20,919 nt of DNA, from assembly GCA_902490405.1 (NCBI GenBank), contig CABUDS010000033.1, positions 1 to 20,919 of the forward strand. The letters are read 5' to 3'. Below the pieces are notes generated by a model. That model made no database searches and had not been told where the DNA came from. It was given only the letters and a program-made list of their open reading frames with translations. Positions 1-7,847 of this stretch are shown here, piece by piece. Positions within the stretch are counted from its first letter, which is position 1. Each line of letters starts with the position of its first letter. This DNA is from an uncultured Collinsella sp. (GTDB taxonomy: Bacteria > Actinomycetota > Coriobacteriia > Coriobacteriales > Coriobacteriaceae). The translations under genes were made by a program, and so were the position numbers.

Positions 1-204
1 TGCAGGATTAACGCATGGGCGCAGGACAATCGAAAGCAATAAGTTGCCGACGGTTGAGTCCCACTTGTGCCCGCGCCGGCCGCGTCCTGCTGTTTGAGCC
101 CGGGCGGCAAGTCCTGTGCCGTGCGGCGCTCCCAGTTTTCCTGCTTCGAGCAGGTCATCGTTGGTCGATCCGGTTACGTCGACTATCGTCAATTTGGCAT
201 CCAT
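1..204 (-). CDS. birA: Biotin-[acetyl-CoA-carboxylase] ligase, N-terminal part (cut by window edge)
   Basis: The product attaches biotin to the lysine of the biotin carboxyl carrier protein through a biotinyl-AMP intermediate. Sixty-eight codons are visible, reading off the left edge. The protein opens MDAKLTIVDVTGSTNDD, and the STN motif followed by QTAGRGRRG and the downstream HKW are the hallmark biotinyl-AMP loop of this family. The ATG at 204 is preceded by AGGAGGT (215-221, minus strand) at good spacing. The catalytic domain begins almost at residue 1, so the N-terminal helix-turn-helix of regulatory BirA proteins is absent, which makes this a group I, non-DNA-binding ligase (family knowledge). 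It is divergent from the FAS II operon, whose accB product is its expected substrate. Confidence 0.93.
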   Translation of the reverse strand, partial: MDAKLTIVDVTGSTNDDLLEAGKLGAPHGTGLAARAQTAGRGRRGHKWDSTVGNLLLSIVLRPCVNPA

Positions 205-293
205 AACGGTTGCTACCTCCTAAGTTAATAAGGCAATCGCGTAATGGTGTCGAGAGATAGACACAATGTGAAGCCTTTGTCGCATTTGGACAA

Positions 294-313
294 TTTAATG
301 TTAACACATCAAC
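294..313. promoter_or_regulatory. Candidate operator 1, imperfect palindrome upstream of fabH
   Basis: Arms TTTAATGT and ACATCAAC are separated by TAAC. The arms match in 6 of 8 positions, and the site matches the second copy at 342-361 in 16 of 20 positions. It lies just upstream of a -10-like TAAAAT (320-325), covering the expected -35 region, where a bound repressor would block polymerase. The regulator is not encoded in the window. Confidence 0.5.
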
Positions 314-319
314 AACGAC

Positions 320-325
320 TAAAAT
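320..325 (+). promoter_or_regulatory. Candidate -10 box for the fabH operon
   Basis: TAAAAT matches the TATAAT consensus in 5 of 6 positions and lies 56 bp upstream of the fabH start. No convincing -35 is seen at 17 bp; that position (297-302) is inside the first palindrome. This is inference from position and sequence only. Confidence 0.4.
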
Positions 326-341
326 GCGCTATCCTCTCTTG

Positions 342-361
342 GTTGATGTAAACACGTCAAC
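342..361. promoter_or_regulatory. Candidate operator 2, palindrome between promoter and fabH start
   Basis: Arms GTTGATGT and ACGTCAAC are separated by AAAC and match in 7 of 8 positions. This is the better copy of the motif also seen at 294-313. It sits downstream of the likely transcription start and directly before the fabH ribosome-binding site (AAAGGAGG, 367-374), a typical road-block or loop-partner position. It does not resemble the FabT (TTTGA-type) or FapR operators of Firmicutes. Confidence 0.55.
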
Positions 362-380
362 AACTCAAAGGAGGCTAGTG

Positions 381-1340
381 ATGGGTTTCACGATTCTTGG
401 AACAGGCTCGGCGCTTCCTGAGCGCAGTGTTTCCAACGACGAGCTGTCCGAGTTCCTCGATACCTCGGATGAGTGGATTTTTACCCGCACAGGTATCAAG
501 AGCCGCCATGTCTGCACCACCGAGTCGCTCGACGACCTTGCCGTAGCGGCGAGCGAGCGGGCGCTCCAGGTGTCCGGAATCGACGCGAGCCAGCTGGATC
601 TGATCGTCTGCTCGACGACGACGGGTGACCACCTTGTTCCCGCTGAGGCGTGTGCCGTTGCTGAGCGACTAGGCGCGACGTGCCCTGCCTTCGATGTCTC
701 GGCGGCCTGCGCCGGTTTCGTATTTGCGCTCGATGTCGCCGAGGGCTATATCGCCCGCGGCCGTGCCGAGCGCGTGCTTGTCGTTGCTGCCGAGCAGATG
801 ACGCGCGCGCTCGACTGGACCGACCGCGCCACCTGCGTGCTCTTTGGCGATGGGGCAGGCGCCGCAGTGATTGAGGCTGGGGGAGACAGCCCCCTTGCCG
901 TTGAGCTTTCGACGGCGCCCGACGTCGAGACGTTGCGCGTTCCCGGTCTGGTCGGTACCTCGCCGTTTAAGGCCTCCGCAGATAGCGAGAGCGTGCTGTC
1001 CATGAATGGCCGCCGCGTGTTCAAGTTCGGCGTCAACGCCATCTGCGACACGGTCCATAAGCTCGCCTGCGACGCGAGTATCGCGGTCGAAGACATCGAT
1101 CATTTTGTATTCCATCAGGCTAACGAACGAATCCTGAGCCAGGCGGTCAAGCGCTTAGGTGTGCCGGACGACCGTGTGGTCCGAACGTTGCGTGAAACCG
1201 GCAATATTTCGAGCGCCTGCATTCCCTTTGCGCTTGATCGGCTGGCGCGCACCAACGCACTGAATGCGGGCGACACCATCGCCCTCGTTGGATTTGGCGC
1301 CGGCTTGGATGTAGGTGGCTATCTACTTCGCTGGAAGTAG
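381..1340 (+). CDS. fabH: Beta-ketoacyl-ACP synthase III
   Basis: FabH starts fatty acid synthesis by condensing acetyl-CoA (or a branched primer) with malonyl-ACP. The 319-residue product has normal family length. The catalytic triad is visible: Cys110 in SAACAGF, His in the HQANERI motif and Asn in the ETGNISSA motif. The ATG at 381 follows AAAGGAGG by 6 bases; an upstream in-frame ATG at 324 would lie across the second operator-like palindrome and lacks a ribosome-binding site, so I reject it. It is the first gene of the FAS II operon and is followed after 52 bp by acpP. Confidence 0.96.
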   Translation: MGFTILGTGSALPERSVSNDELSEFLDTSDEWIFTRTGIKSRHVCTTESLDDLAVAASERALQVSGIDASQLDLIVCSTTTGDHLVPAEACAVAERLGATCPAFDVSAACAGFVFALDVAEGYIARGRAERVLVVAAEQMTRALDWTDRATCVLFGDGAGAAVIEAGGDSPLAVELSTAPDVETLRVPGLVGTSPFKASADSESVLSMNGRRVFKFGVNAICDTVHKLACDASIAVEDIDHFVFHQANERILSQAVKRLGVPDDRVVRTLRETGNISSACIPFALDRLARTNALNAGDTIALVGFGAGLDVGGYLLRWK

Positions 1341-1392
1341 TTGCACATAGGAAATGAAAACGCCCCTGGGGCACAACCAAAGGAGAACTACC

Positions 1393-1629
1393 ATGGCAGA
1401 TCAGAAGACCTTCGAGCGCGTTTGCGACGTTATCCGCGAGACCGCCGGCCTTGACGATGTCGAGATGAAGCCCGAGTCCACGCTCGAGGAGATTGGCCTC
1501 GACAGTCTGGGCACCGTCGAGATCCTCGTCGCCGTCGAGGACGAGTTTGGCATTGAGCTCGATACCGAGGAGAACCCCAAGACGGTCGGCGAGTTCGTCG
1601 ATACGGTCGAGGCGGCATTGGAGAAGTAG
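1393..1629 (+). CDS. acpP: Acyl carrier protein
   Basis: This is the small acidic carrier that holds growing acyl chains on a phosphopantetheine arm. It has 78 residues, the usual length, with the GLDSLG motif and the modified Ser38. The ATG at 1393 (MADQKTFERV) follows AAAGGAGAA at good spacing; a longer in-frame start at 1354 has no support. It lies between fabH and fabK, exactly as in streptococcal FAS II operons. The DNA is strongly codon-biased (GAG, CTC, GTC), consistent with high expression. Confidence 0.97.
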   Translation: MADQKTFERVCDVIRETAGLDDVEMKPESTLEEIGLDSLGTVEILVAVEDEFGIELDTEENPKTVGEFVDTVEAALEK

Positions 1630-1631
1630 TG

Positions 1632-2576
1632 ATGCTCAAGACTCCTCTCTGCGATCTGCTCGGCATCGAAAAGCCTGTGTTCCAGGGCGGCATGGCCTGG
1701 ATTGCTGACGCCTCGCTGGCATCGGCCGTGTCCGAGGCAGGCGGCTTAGGCATTATCGCGGCCATGAATGCCGATGCCAACTGGCTGCGCGATCAGATTC
1801 ACGAGCTGCGCGCCAAGACGGATAAGCCCTTTGGCGTCAACGTTATGCTCATGAGCCCGTTTGTCGACGAGGTCGCACAAGTGGTGATTGATGAGCGGGT
1901 GCCCGTTGTGGTGACCGGCGCCGGCAATCCCACCAAGTACATGAAGGCGTGGAACGAGGCGGGCATCAAGGTCATCCCGGTCGTTGCCTCGGTGGCGCTG
2001 GCGCGTCTCGTGGCGCGTCGCGGAGCTACTGCCGTGGTTGCCGAGGGCACCGAATCGGGCGGCCATATTGGCGAGACCTCGACGATGGCGCTTGTCCCGC
2101 AGGTTGTCGATGCGGTCGATATTCCCGTGGTTGCGGCTGGCGGTATCGCCGATGGCCGCGGTGTGGCGGCCGCCTTTATGCTCGGCGCTGCCGGCGTCCA
2201 GGTGGGAACACGCTTTCTGGTCGCAAACGAGTGCACCGTATCCGAACAGTACAAAGAGCTGGTGCTCAAGGCAGGCGACACGTCGACGCGTGCGACCGGT
2301 CGCTCGACGGGACATCCGGTTCGCGCCCTCAAGAGCCCCTTCACCAACGCGTATGCCAAGAACGAGGCGGCGGGCGCAAGCCCCGAGGAGCTCGGGGCCA
2401 TGGGCACGGGTGCGCTTCGCAAGGCGGCAAAGGACGGTAATTACGAAGAGGGTTCGTATTTGTGCGGACAGATTGCCGGCATGGTCAACGAGCGCCAGAG
2501 CGCACGCGAAATCGTCGACGACCTGGTCGATGGCGCCGAGCACGTCCTGAAGGGTGCGTCCGCATGGGTAGCGTAG
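1632..2576 (+). CDS. fabK: Enoyl-ACP reductase II (FMN-dependent)
   Basis: FabK reduces the enoyl-ACP double bond with NAD(P)H and FMN in the last step of each elongation cycle. The 314-residue product has the nitronate monooxygenase-like TIM-barrel signatures of FabK: QGGMAWI near the N-terminus, GTESGGHIGE in the middle, and the phosphate-binding AAGGIADGRG followed by GAAGVQVGTRF. ATG 1632 is preferred because GGAG (1620-1623) lies 8 bases upstream; a GTG at 1629 overlapping the acpP stop is the alternative. FabK type rather than FabI matters because FabK enzymes are insensitive to triclosan (family knowledge). The 3' end overlaps fabD by 13 bases. Confidence 0.94.
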   Translation: MLKTPLCDLLGIEKPVFQGGMAWIADASLASAVSEAGGLGIIAAMNADANWLRDQIHELRAKTDKPFGVNVMLMSPFVDEVAQVVIDERVPVVVTGAGNPTKYMKAWNEAGIKVIPVVASVALARLVARRGATAVVAEGTESGGHIGETSTMALVPQVVDAVDIPVVAAGGIADGRGVAAAFMLGAAGVQVGTRFLVANECTVSEQYKELVLKAGDTSTRATGRSTGHPVRALKSPFTNAYAKNEAAGASPEELGAMGTGALRKAAKDGNYEEGSYLCGQIAGMVNERQSAREIVDDLVDGAEHVLKGASAWVA

Positions 2577-3490
2577 CGTTTCTATTTGCCGGTCAGGGTG
2601 CCCAACATCCCGCGATGGGCGTCGACCTTATCGAAGCATCGCCGGCGGCTGCCGAGGTGTTCGCCATTGCCAACGAGGTGCGCCCAGGGACCAGCGAGCA
2701 GTGCCGGAACGCCTCCAAGGAGGAGCTCTCGCAGACCGAGAACACGCAGCCTTGCGTGTTCGTGCACGACTTGGCTGTCGCTGCCGCCCTGCGCGAGCGC
2801 GGCGTGGCGCCTGCCGCCTGTGCGGGTTTTTCGCTTGGCGAGGTCGCCGCGCTCACCTTTGCGGGGGCATTTGATACGCGAGAGGGTTTTGAGCTCGTGT
2901 GTGAGCGCGCGGCATTGATGGCCACGGCGGCCGAGCGTCACCCCGGCGGCATGCGCGCCGTCATCAAACTCGATGCGGCACAGGTCGAGGGCCTGACAAA
3001 ACAGGCAGGCGAGGACTGCTGGCCGGTCAACTACAACAGCCCCCAGCAGACGGTTGTGGCCGGAGCGCCCGATGCGTTGCAGACCCTCGACGTCCTGGTA
3101 AAAGAGGCTGGCGGTCGCGCCATGAAGGTCGCGGTGTCGGGTGCATTCCATAGCCCCTATATGGCCGAGGCGACCTGTGGCCTTGCTGCATATATCGAGG
3201 CCGGTCACGCGCCGTCCCCGTTGCTCATTCCTGTTATGGCAAACATGACGGCAGCGCCCTATCCGGCCGACCCGCAGGCGGCATCGGAGGTGCTGGCCAA
3301 CCAGGTGAGTCATGCCGTGCGCTGGGTCGACACGCTGCATGCCCTGCAGGATCAAGGCATCGACACGTTTATTGAGGTCGGCCCTGGCAAAACGCTGTCG
3401 GGCTTGGTCAAGCGTACGCTGAGCGACGTTCGCGTGTATTCGTGCGAAACGGCCGAGCAGGTCGCAGCTATTGCCGACGAGCTCGCATAG
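2564..3490 (+). CDS. fabD: Malonyl-CoA:ACP transacylase
   Basis: FabD moves malonyl groups from CoA to ACP to supply elongation units. The 308-residue protein begins MGSVAFLFAGQGAQ, containing the family GQGAQ motif. The nucleophile is Ser90 in GFSLGE; most FabD proteins have GHSLGE, so the residue before Ser is Phe here, a tolerated variation. The later SGAFHSPYM motif carries the catalytic His, and GPGKTLSGL is near the C-terminus. The ATG at 2564 lies inside the fabK 3' end (13-base overlap, translational coupling), with AAGGG about 9 bases upstream. Reading further upstream in this frame only shadows fabK. Confidence 0.95.
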   Translation: MGSVAFLFAGQGAQHPAMGVDLIEASPAAAEVFAIANEVRPGTSEQCRNASKEELSQTENTQPCVFVHDLAVAAALRERGVAPAACAGFSLGEVAALTFAGAFDTREGFELVCERAALMATAAERHPGGMRAVIKLDAAQVEGLTKQAGEDCWPVNYNSPQQTVVAGAPDALQTLDVLVKEAGGRAMKVAVSGAFHSPYMAEATCGLAAYIEAGHAPSPLLIPVMANMTAAPYPADPQAASEVLANQVSHAVRWVDTLHALQDQGIDTFIEVGPGKTLSGLVKRTLSDVRVYSCETAEQVAAIADELA

Positions 3491-3520
3491 TCCACAGAGC
3501 TGTAACCCGAAAGGAATGAC

Positions 3521-4294
3521 ATGGGCAACTTGAACAACGGCGCGCTCGAGCGCAACGACTCGCGTCGCGTGGCGCTGGTCACGGGCGCCTCGCGGGGTAT
3601 CGGCCGTGCCTGCGCTGTCGGTCTGGCGGAGGACGGCTTTGATATCGCCGTCGTCTATGCCGGTAGCGTCGATGCGGCGCGCGAAACGTGCGAAGCCTGT
3701 GAGGCGGTTGGCGCCACGTCACGCGCATATCGATGCGATGTGGCCGACCCCGCTGCCGTCAACGCGTGCGTGGAAGCGGTCCTCAACGACTTTGGCTCCA
3801 TTTGGGCGCTCGTCAACAACGCCGGCATAACGCGCGACGGTCTGCTCATGCGTATGGGCGACGATGCCTTCGACCGCGTGCTCGATGTCAATCTCAAGGG
3901 CACGTTCAATATGACGCGCGCGCTCACCAAGACCTTTATGCGCCAGCGCGGCGGTTGCGTCATCAACATGAGTTCGGTCGTGGGCCTGATGGGCAATGCC
4001 GGGCAGGCCAACTACGCTGCCTCCAAGGCGGGCGTCATCGGCCTGACCAAGGCGGTAGCGCGCGAGCTTGCGCCCCGCGGCGTACGAGTAAACGCGGTCG
4101 CACCCGGGTTTGTCGAGACCGATATGACGGCAAAGCTCTCGGAGAAGGTCCGCGCGGCGTGCGAGGAGCAGATTCCCCTGAGGCGCATGGCGCGCCCCGA
4201 GGAAGTGGCCGGCGTGGTGCGCTTTTTGGCGAGTGATGCGGCTGTCTACATTACGGGCGAGGTCGTGCGCGTCGACGGCGGAATGGCGATGTAG
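3521..4294 (+). CDS. fabG: 3-oxoacyl-ACP reductase
   Basis: FabG is the NADPH-dependent ketoreductase of the elongation cycle. The 257-residue short-chain dehydrogenase shows the TGASRGIG cofactor motif at residues 21-28, NNAG after the fourth strand, the catalytic Ser in the NMSSVVG segment, Tyr165 and Lys169 in YAASK, and the C-terminal ITGEVVRVDGGMAM. The N-terminus carries about 13 residues more than typical FabG, but the ATG at 3521 has a ribosome-binding site (AAAGGAA) and no better internal start exists. It lies 30 bp downstream of fabD. Confidence 0.96.
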   Translation: MGNLNNGALERNDSRRVALVTGASRGIGRACAVGLAEDGFDIAVVYAGSVDAARETCEACEAVGATSRAYRCDVADPAAVNACVEAVLNDFGSIWALVNNAGITRDGLLMRMGDDAFDRVLDVNLKGTFNMTRALTKTFMRQRGGCVINMSSVVGLMGNAGQANYAASKAGVIGLTKAVARELAPRGVRVNAVAPGFVETDMTAKLSEKVRAACEEQIPLRRMARPEEVAGVVRFLASDAAVYITGEVVRVDGGMAM

Positions 4295-4333
4295 AAACCA
4301 GGGCCGAACAACGGCCTGGATGAGGAGACCAAG

Positions 4334-5581
4334 ATGGAACAGAGAGTTGCAATCACCGGCATCGGTGCCGTATCGCCGCTCGGCAACACCGCGCTTGCCA
4401 CCTGGGCGGCCATGTGTGCCGGGACTTGTGGCATCGGCCCGATTACGCACTTTGATACGGATGCGTTTGCCGTTAAGGTGGCGGCCGAGGTCAAGGGTTT
4501 TGACGGCAACGACTACTTTGGTAAGCACGATGCCAAGCACCTGGACCCTTGCGTCCAGTTTGCCCTGGCGGCGTCGGACGAGGCCATGCACGATGCGGGT
4601 TTTGATGTCGAAGGCGCCATCGATCGCGAGCGCCTGGGCGTCTACGTGGGCTCAGGCGTGGGCGGCATGCAGACACTCGTCGACAACGTCCACACGATTG
4701 CTGACCGTGGGCCCCGCCGTGCATCGCCCTATATGATTGCGATGATGATTCCCAATATGGCTTCGGGCAATATCGCAATCCGCCACAAGGCAAAAGGCCC
4801 GACCCTGCCCGTGGTGACTGCGTGCGCGACCTCGGCCCATGCCGTGGGCGAGGCGTTCCGCGCCATCAAGCATGGCTATGCCGATGCGATTCTCGCCGGC
4901 GGAGCCGAGGCGGCCATTATCCCCGATGCCGTTGCGGGCTTTACGTCCTGCCGTGCACTCACTACCAACCCCGACCCGTCGACGGCATGCCGTCCGTTCG
5001 ATGCGAATCGCGACGGCTTTGTGATGGGCGAGGGCGCCTGCGTGCTCGTGCTCGAGAGCATGGAACACGCGCTGGCTCGCGGGGCGCACATTTATGCCGA
5101 GGTCGTGGGCTACGGCAACACCGATGATGCCTATCACATCACGAGCCCCGATCCCGAGGCTGCCGGCATTGCCCGCGCGATATCGCTGGCGGTGGTCGAG
5201 GGCGACGTCAAGCCTTCCGAGGGCCTCTACATCAATGCCCACGGCACCTCGACCAAGCTCAACGATTCCTCCGAGACGGCGGGCATTAAGCGGGCGCTCG
5301 GCGAGGACGCGGCGCGCGCCGCGCATGTCTCGTCGACCAAGTCGATGACCGGTCACATGATCGGTGCTACGGGTGCCATCGAGGTCATGGCCTGCGCCAT
5401 GGCGCTCGAGCAGGGCGTAGTACCCCCGACCATTAACTACCACACGCCCGATCCCGCCTGCGATCTTGACTACACGCCCAATCGCGCGGCTCGCGCCGAC
5501 CTTACCTGGGCGCTTTCGACCAATCTGGGCTTTGGTGGACACAATGCCGCCATCGCGCTGCGTAGATATACGAGGAGCTAG
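4334..5581 (+). CDS. fabF: Beta-ketoacyl-ACP synthase II
   Basis: FabF condenses malonyl-ACP with the growing acyl-ACP chain. The 415-residue protein opens RVAITGIGAVSPLG, carries nucleophile Cys164 in TACATSAHA, and the two active-site histidines in NAHGTST and STKSMTGHMIGATG, then ends with the NLGFGGHNAAI loop of KAS II enzymes. The start follows GAGGAGA. It lies between fabG and accB; no second KAS gene (fabB) is in the window, so this enzyme probably carries all elongation encoded here. Confidence 0.96.
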   Translation: MEQRVAITGIGAVSPLGNTALATWAAMCAGTCGIGPITHFDTDAFAVKVAAEVKGFDGNDYFGKHDAKHLDPCVQFALAASDEAMHDAGFDVEGAIDRERLGVYVGSGVGGMQTLVDNVHTIADRGPRRASPYMIAMMIPNMASGNIAIRHKAKGPTLPVVTACATSAHAVGEAFRAIKHGYADAILAGGAEAAIIPDAVAGFTSCRALTTNPDPSTACRPFDANRDGFVMGEGACVLVLESMEHALARGAHIYAEVVGYGNTDDAYHITSPDPEAAGIARAISLAVVEGDVKPSEGLYINAHGTSTKLNDSSETAGIKRALGEDAARAAHVSSTKSMTGHMIGATGAIEVMACAMALEQGVVPPTINYHTPDPACDLDYTPNRAARADLTWALSTNLGFGGHNAAIALRRYTRS

Positions 5582-5584
5582 AGC

Positions 5585-6061
5585 ATGGATTCCAAAAGAC
5601 TTGCCGAGATAGCCGATGTTATGGAGGACCGCGGCCTCACGCGCGTACGCGTTGAGGAGCCCGATGGCACCGCGGTCGAACTCGAGCGCGCGAGCGCCGC
5701 GCAGCCTGTTGCCGTGCCCATGCCTATGCCGGGTGCCGTGACTGCTCCGGCGGTGGCTCCTGTCGCCATGCCTGCCGCCGCACCGGAGCCCGCCGCGCAG
5801 GCGCCTGCCGCCGCACCGGAGCCCAAGGGCACCGAGGTGACCGCTCCCATGGTCGGCGTTTTCTATGCTGCCCCGGCGCCGGGCGACGAGCCGTTTGTGC
5901 ACGTGGGCTCCAAGGTCAAGGCCGGTGAGACCCTCTGCATCATCGAGGCCATGAAGGTTCTCAACGAGGTAACGGCAGAGGCGGATGGCGAGGTGCTCGA
6001 GATCTGCGTGGCCGACGGCGACCTCGTGGAGTTTGGCAGCTGCCTCATGAGGATTGGATAG
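5585..6061 (+). CDS. accB: Biotin carboxyl carrier protein of acetyl-CoA carboxylase
   Basis: AccB carries carboxyl-biotin between the biotin carboxylase and carboxyltransferase of acetyl-CoA carboxylase. Its 158 residues comprise an N-terminal dimerisation-type segment (about 1-38), a Pro/Ala/Met/Val-rich linker (about 39-80) and a C-terminal biotinyl domain with the EAMK motif, where Lys124 is the predicted biotin site. The linker contains an imperfect tandem AAAPEP repeat encoded by a duplicated 21-bp stretch. The ATG lies 3 bases after the fabF stop. The substrate of the divergent birA product is expected to be this protein. Confidence 0.95.
   Translation: MDSKRLAEIADVMEDRGLTRVRVEEPDGTAVELERASAAQPVAVPMPMPGAVTAPAVAPVAMPAAAPEPAAQAPAAAPEPKGTEVTAPMVGVFYAAPAPGDEPFVHVGSKVKAGETLCIIEAMKVLNEVTAEADGEVLEICVADGDLVEFGSCLMRIG
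5771..5824 (+). repeat. Two copies of a 21-bp direct repeat inside the accB linker
   Basis: CCTGCCGCCGCACCGGAGCC plus a final C occurs at 5771-5791 and again identically at 5804-5824, a 33-bp period that preserves the reading frame. It encodes PAAAPEP twice. Such repeats in the hinge region can expand or contract without harming the domains. Confidence 0.85.
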
Positions 6062-6070
6062 GTGATATCC

Positions 6071-6493
6071 ATGAACAAAGAAGAGCTCAAGAAGCTGTTA
6101 CCGCATCGCGAGCCGATGCTTTTGCTCGACGAAGCCGAGCTGGTGGGCGACGAGGCCCACGGCAAGATCACGATTACGGGCGACGAGTACTTTTTGCAGG
6201 GGCATTTTCCGGGAAATCCGGTCGTCCCCGGCGTGATTCAGTGCGAGATGCTCGCCCAGAACTGCTGCGTGCTGCTGATGGGCGATGAGGAGGCGCGTGG
6301 CGCGACGCCGTTCTACACGAGTCTGGACAAGGTGCGCTTTAAGCGTCCGGTACGCCCGGGCGACACGGTGGACCTGGTGTGCTCCATCACGCGTGCGCGC
6401 GGGCCGTTCCGCTTTGCGACGGGCACCGCGAGCGTCAACGGTGAGGTTTGCTGCCGCGCCGATATGTCTTTTGCACTCATGCACGAAAGTTAA
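6071..6493 (+). CDS. fabZ: 3-hydroxyacyl-ACP dehydratase
   Basis: FabZ removes water from 3-hydroxyacyl-ACP to give trans-2-enoyl-ACP. The 140-residue hot-dog-fold protein has LLPHREPMLLLDE near the N-terminus and the catalytic His45 and Glu59 within the GHFPGNPVVPG/CEMLAQ motif. I chose ATG 6071 with AGGTG six bases upstream; a GTG at 6062, directly after the accB stop, would add three residues and is a real alternative. No fabM- or fabA-type isomerase for unsaturated fatty acids is seen in the window. Confidence 0.94.
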   Translation: MNKEELKKLLPHREPMLLLDEAELVGDEAHGKITITGDEYFLQGHFPGNPVVPGVIQCEMLAQNCCVLLMGDEEARGATPFYTSLDKVRFKRPVRPGDTVDLVCSITRARGPFRFATGTASVNGEVCCRADMSFALMHES

Positions 6494-6503
6494 GGAAGGC
6501 TTC

Positions 6504-7847
6504 ATGTTCGACAAAGTGCTCATCGCCAACCGCGGAGAAGTCGCGGTCCGTGTTATCCGCGCGTGCCGCGATATGGGCATCAAGACCGTCGCCGTTTATT
6601 CCACGGCCGATGCGGACGCGCTGCACGTGCAGCTTGCCGACGAGGCGTATTGCATCGGCGGCCCGCGTCTTGCCGAGAGCTACCTCAACGACGATGCTGT
6701 GCTCACCTGTGCCGTAAAGTCGGGGGCAAAGGCGATCCATCCTGGCTACGGTTTCTTTTCCGAGAAGGCGAGCTTCGTGCGCGACTGCGACAAGTACGGT
6801 CTGGCGTTTGTCGGTCCCTCGGCCGAGGTCATCGACAGCATGGGCGACAAGGACGCCGCGCGTCGAACGGCCGCCGCGGCGGGCGTGCCCATCGTGCCGG
6901 GCTGCGATTTGCTCAAAAGTCCCGAGGAGGCAACGGCCGAGGCTGAGCGCATTGGCTGTCCCGTGCTCATCAAGGCGCGCGCGGGCGGCGGCGGCCGCGG
7001 TATTCGCAAGGTCGAGCGCGTGGAAGATGCGGCAAAGGCGTTCATCGAGGCGCATGCCGAGGGTGAGGCCGTCTTTGGCGACGGCGAGTGCTACATGGAG
7101 AAGTTCGTCGCGCCGGCGCACCACGTTGAGGTGCAGATTATGGCCGATAAGCAGGGCCATGTGTTTTCGCTCGGCGAGCGCGAGTGCTCGGTACAGCGTC
7201 GCAACCAAAAGCTGATCGAGGAGAGCCCCGCGCCGTGCCTCGACGGACACGACGACATTCGTGCTCGCATGCACAAGGCAGCGCGTGACTTGGCTCGTGC
7301 CGTCGGCTACGAGGGAGCGGGTACCATCGAGTTTTTGTACTCGGACGACGGCAATTTCTACTTTATGGAAATGAACACGCGCTTGCAGGTGGAGCACCCG
7401 GTTACGGAGTTTGTGACCGATACCGACTTGGTCAAGTGGCAGCTGCGTGTGGCAGCCGGCCAGCCTCTGCCCTTTGAGCAGGAGGACATGCCGGTGCGCA
7501 ACCACGCCATGGAGTGCCGCATCAATGCCGAAACGCCGAACTTTCTGCCGTCATGCGGAACGGTCACCGCGTTGCGAGTGCCGGGTGGTCCGCGCGTACG
7601 CTGGGATTCCGCCATGTTTACCGGTGCGAAAGTTCCGCCGTACTACGACTCCATGCTCGGCAAGCTCATCGTGTGTGCGCCCACGCGCGACGGCGCCATT
7701 CGCAAGATGCGCTCGGCTCTGGGCGAGCTCGTGATCGAGGGCGTGAGCGAAAACAGCGAGCTTCAGCTCGACGTGCTGGCAAACGACGAGTTCTTGTCGG
7801 GCATGTATCATACCGATCTGATGGGGCATCTCTATGCTGATGAATAG
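6504..7847 (+). CDS. accC: Biotin carboxylase subunit of acetyl-CoA carboxylase
   Basis: AccC carboxylates the biotin on AccB using ATP and bicarbonate. The 447-residue protein has the family N-terminus FDKVLIANRGEVAVRVIRA, the glycine-rich ATP-grasp loop KARAGGGGRGIRKV, the HHVEVQI segment and the catalytic EMNTRLQVEHPVTE region. ATG 6504 follows AAGGAAGG at 5 bases; the frame stays open upstream to 6285, but that part only shadows fabZ. The 3' end overlaps the accDA start by 14 bases, suggesting coupled translation of the carboxylase subunits. Confidence 0.96.
   Translation: MFDKVLIANRGEVAVRVIRACRDMGIKTVAVYSTADADALHVQLADEAYCIGGPRLAESYLNDDAVLTCAVKSGAKAIHPGYGFFSEKASFVRDCDKYGLAFVGPSAEVIDSMGDKDAARRTAAAAGVPIVPGCDLLKSPEEATAEAERIGCPVLIKARAGGGGRGIRKVERVEDAAKAFIEAHAEGEAVFGDGECYMEKFVAPAHHVEVQIMADKQGHVFSLGERECSVQRRNQKLIEESPAPCLDGHDDIRARMHKAARDLARAVGYEGAGTIEFLYSDDGNFYFMEMNTRLQVEHPVTEFVTDTDLVKWQLRVAAGQPLPFEQEDMPVRNHAMECRINAETPNFLPSCGTVTALRVPGGPRVRWDSAMFTGAKVPPYYDSMLGKLIVCAPTRDGAIRKMRSALGELVIEGVSENSELQLDVLANDEFLSGMYHTDLMGHLYADE

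Noticed and set aside
342..361. Reading the TGTAAAC part of the palindrome as a BirA operator
   Set aside because: BirA operators have half-sites separated by about 15 bp; no partner half-site is found at that distance and the local ligase lacks a DNA-binding domain.
324..380. Upstream in-frame start for fabH
   Set aside because: It has no ribosome-binding site, adds a non-homologous extension and runs through the second palindrome; ATG 381 has a strong AAAGGAGG.
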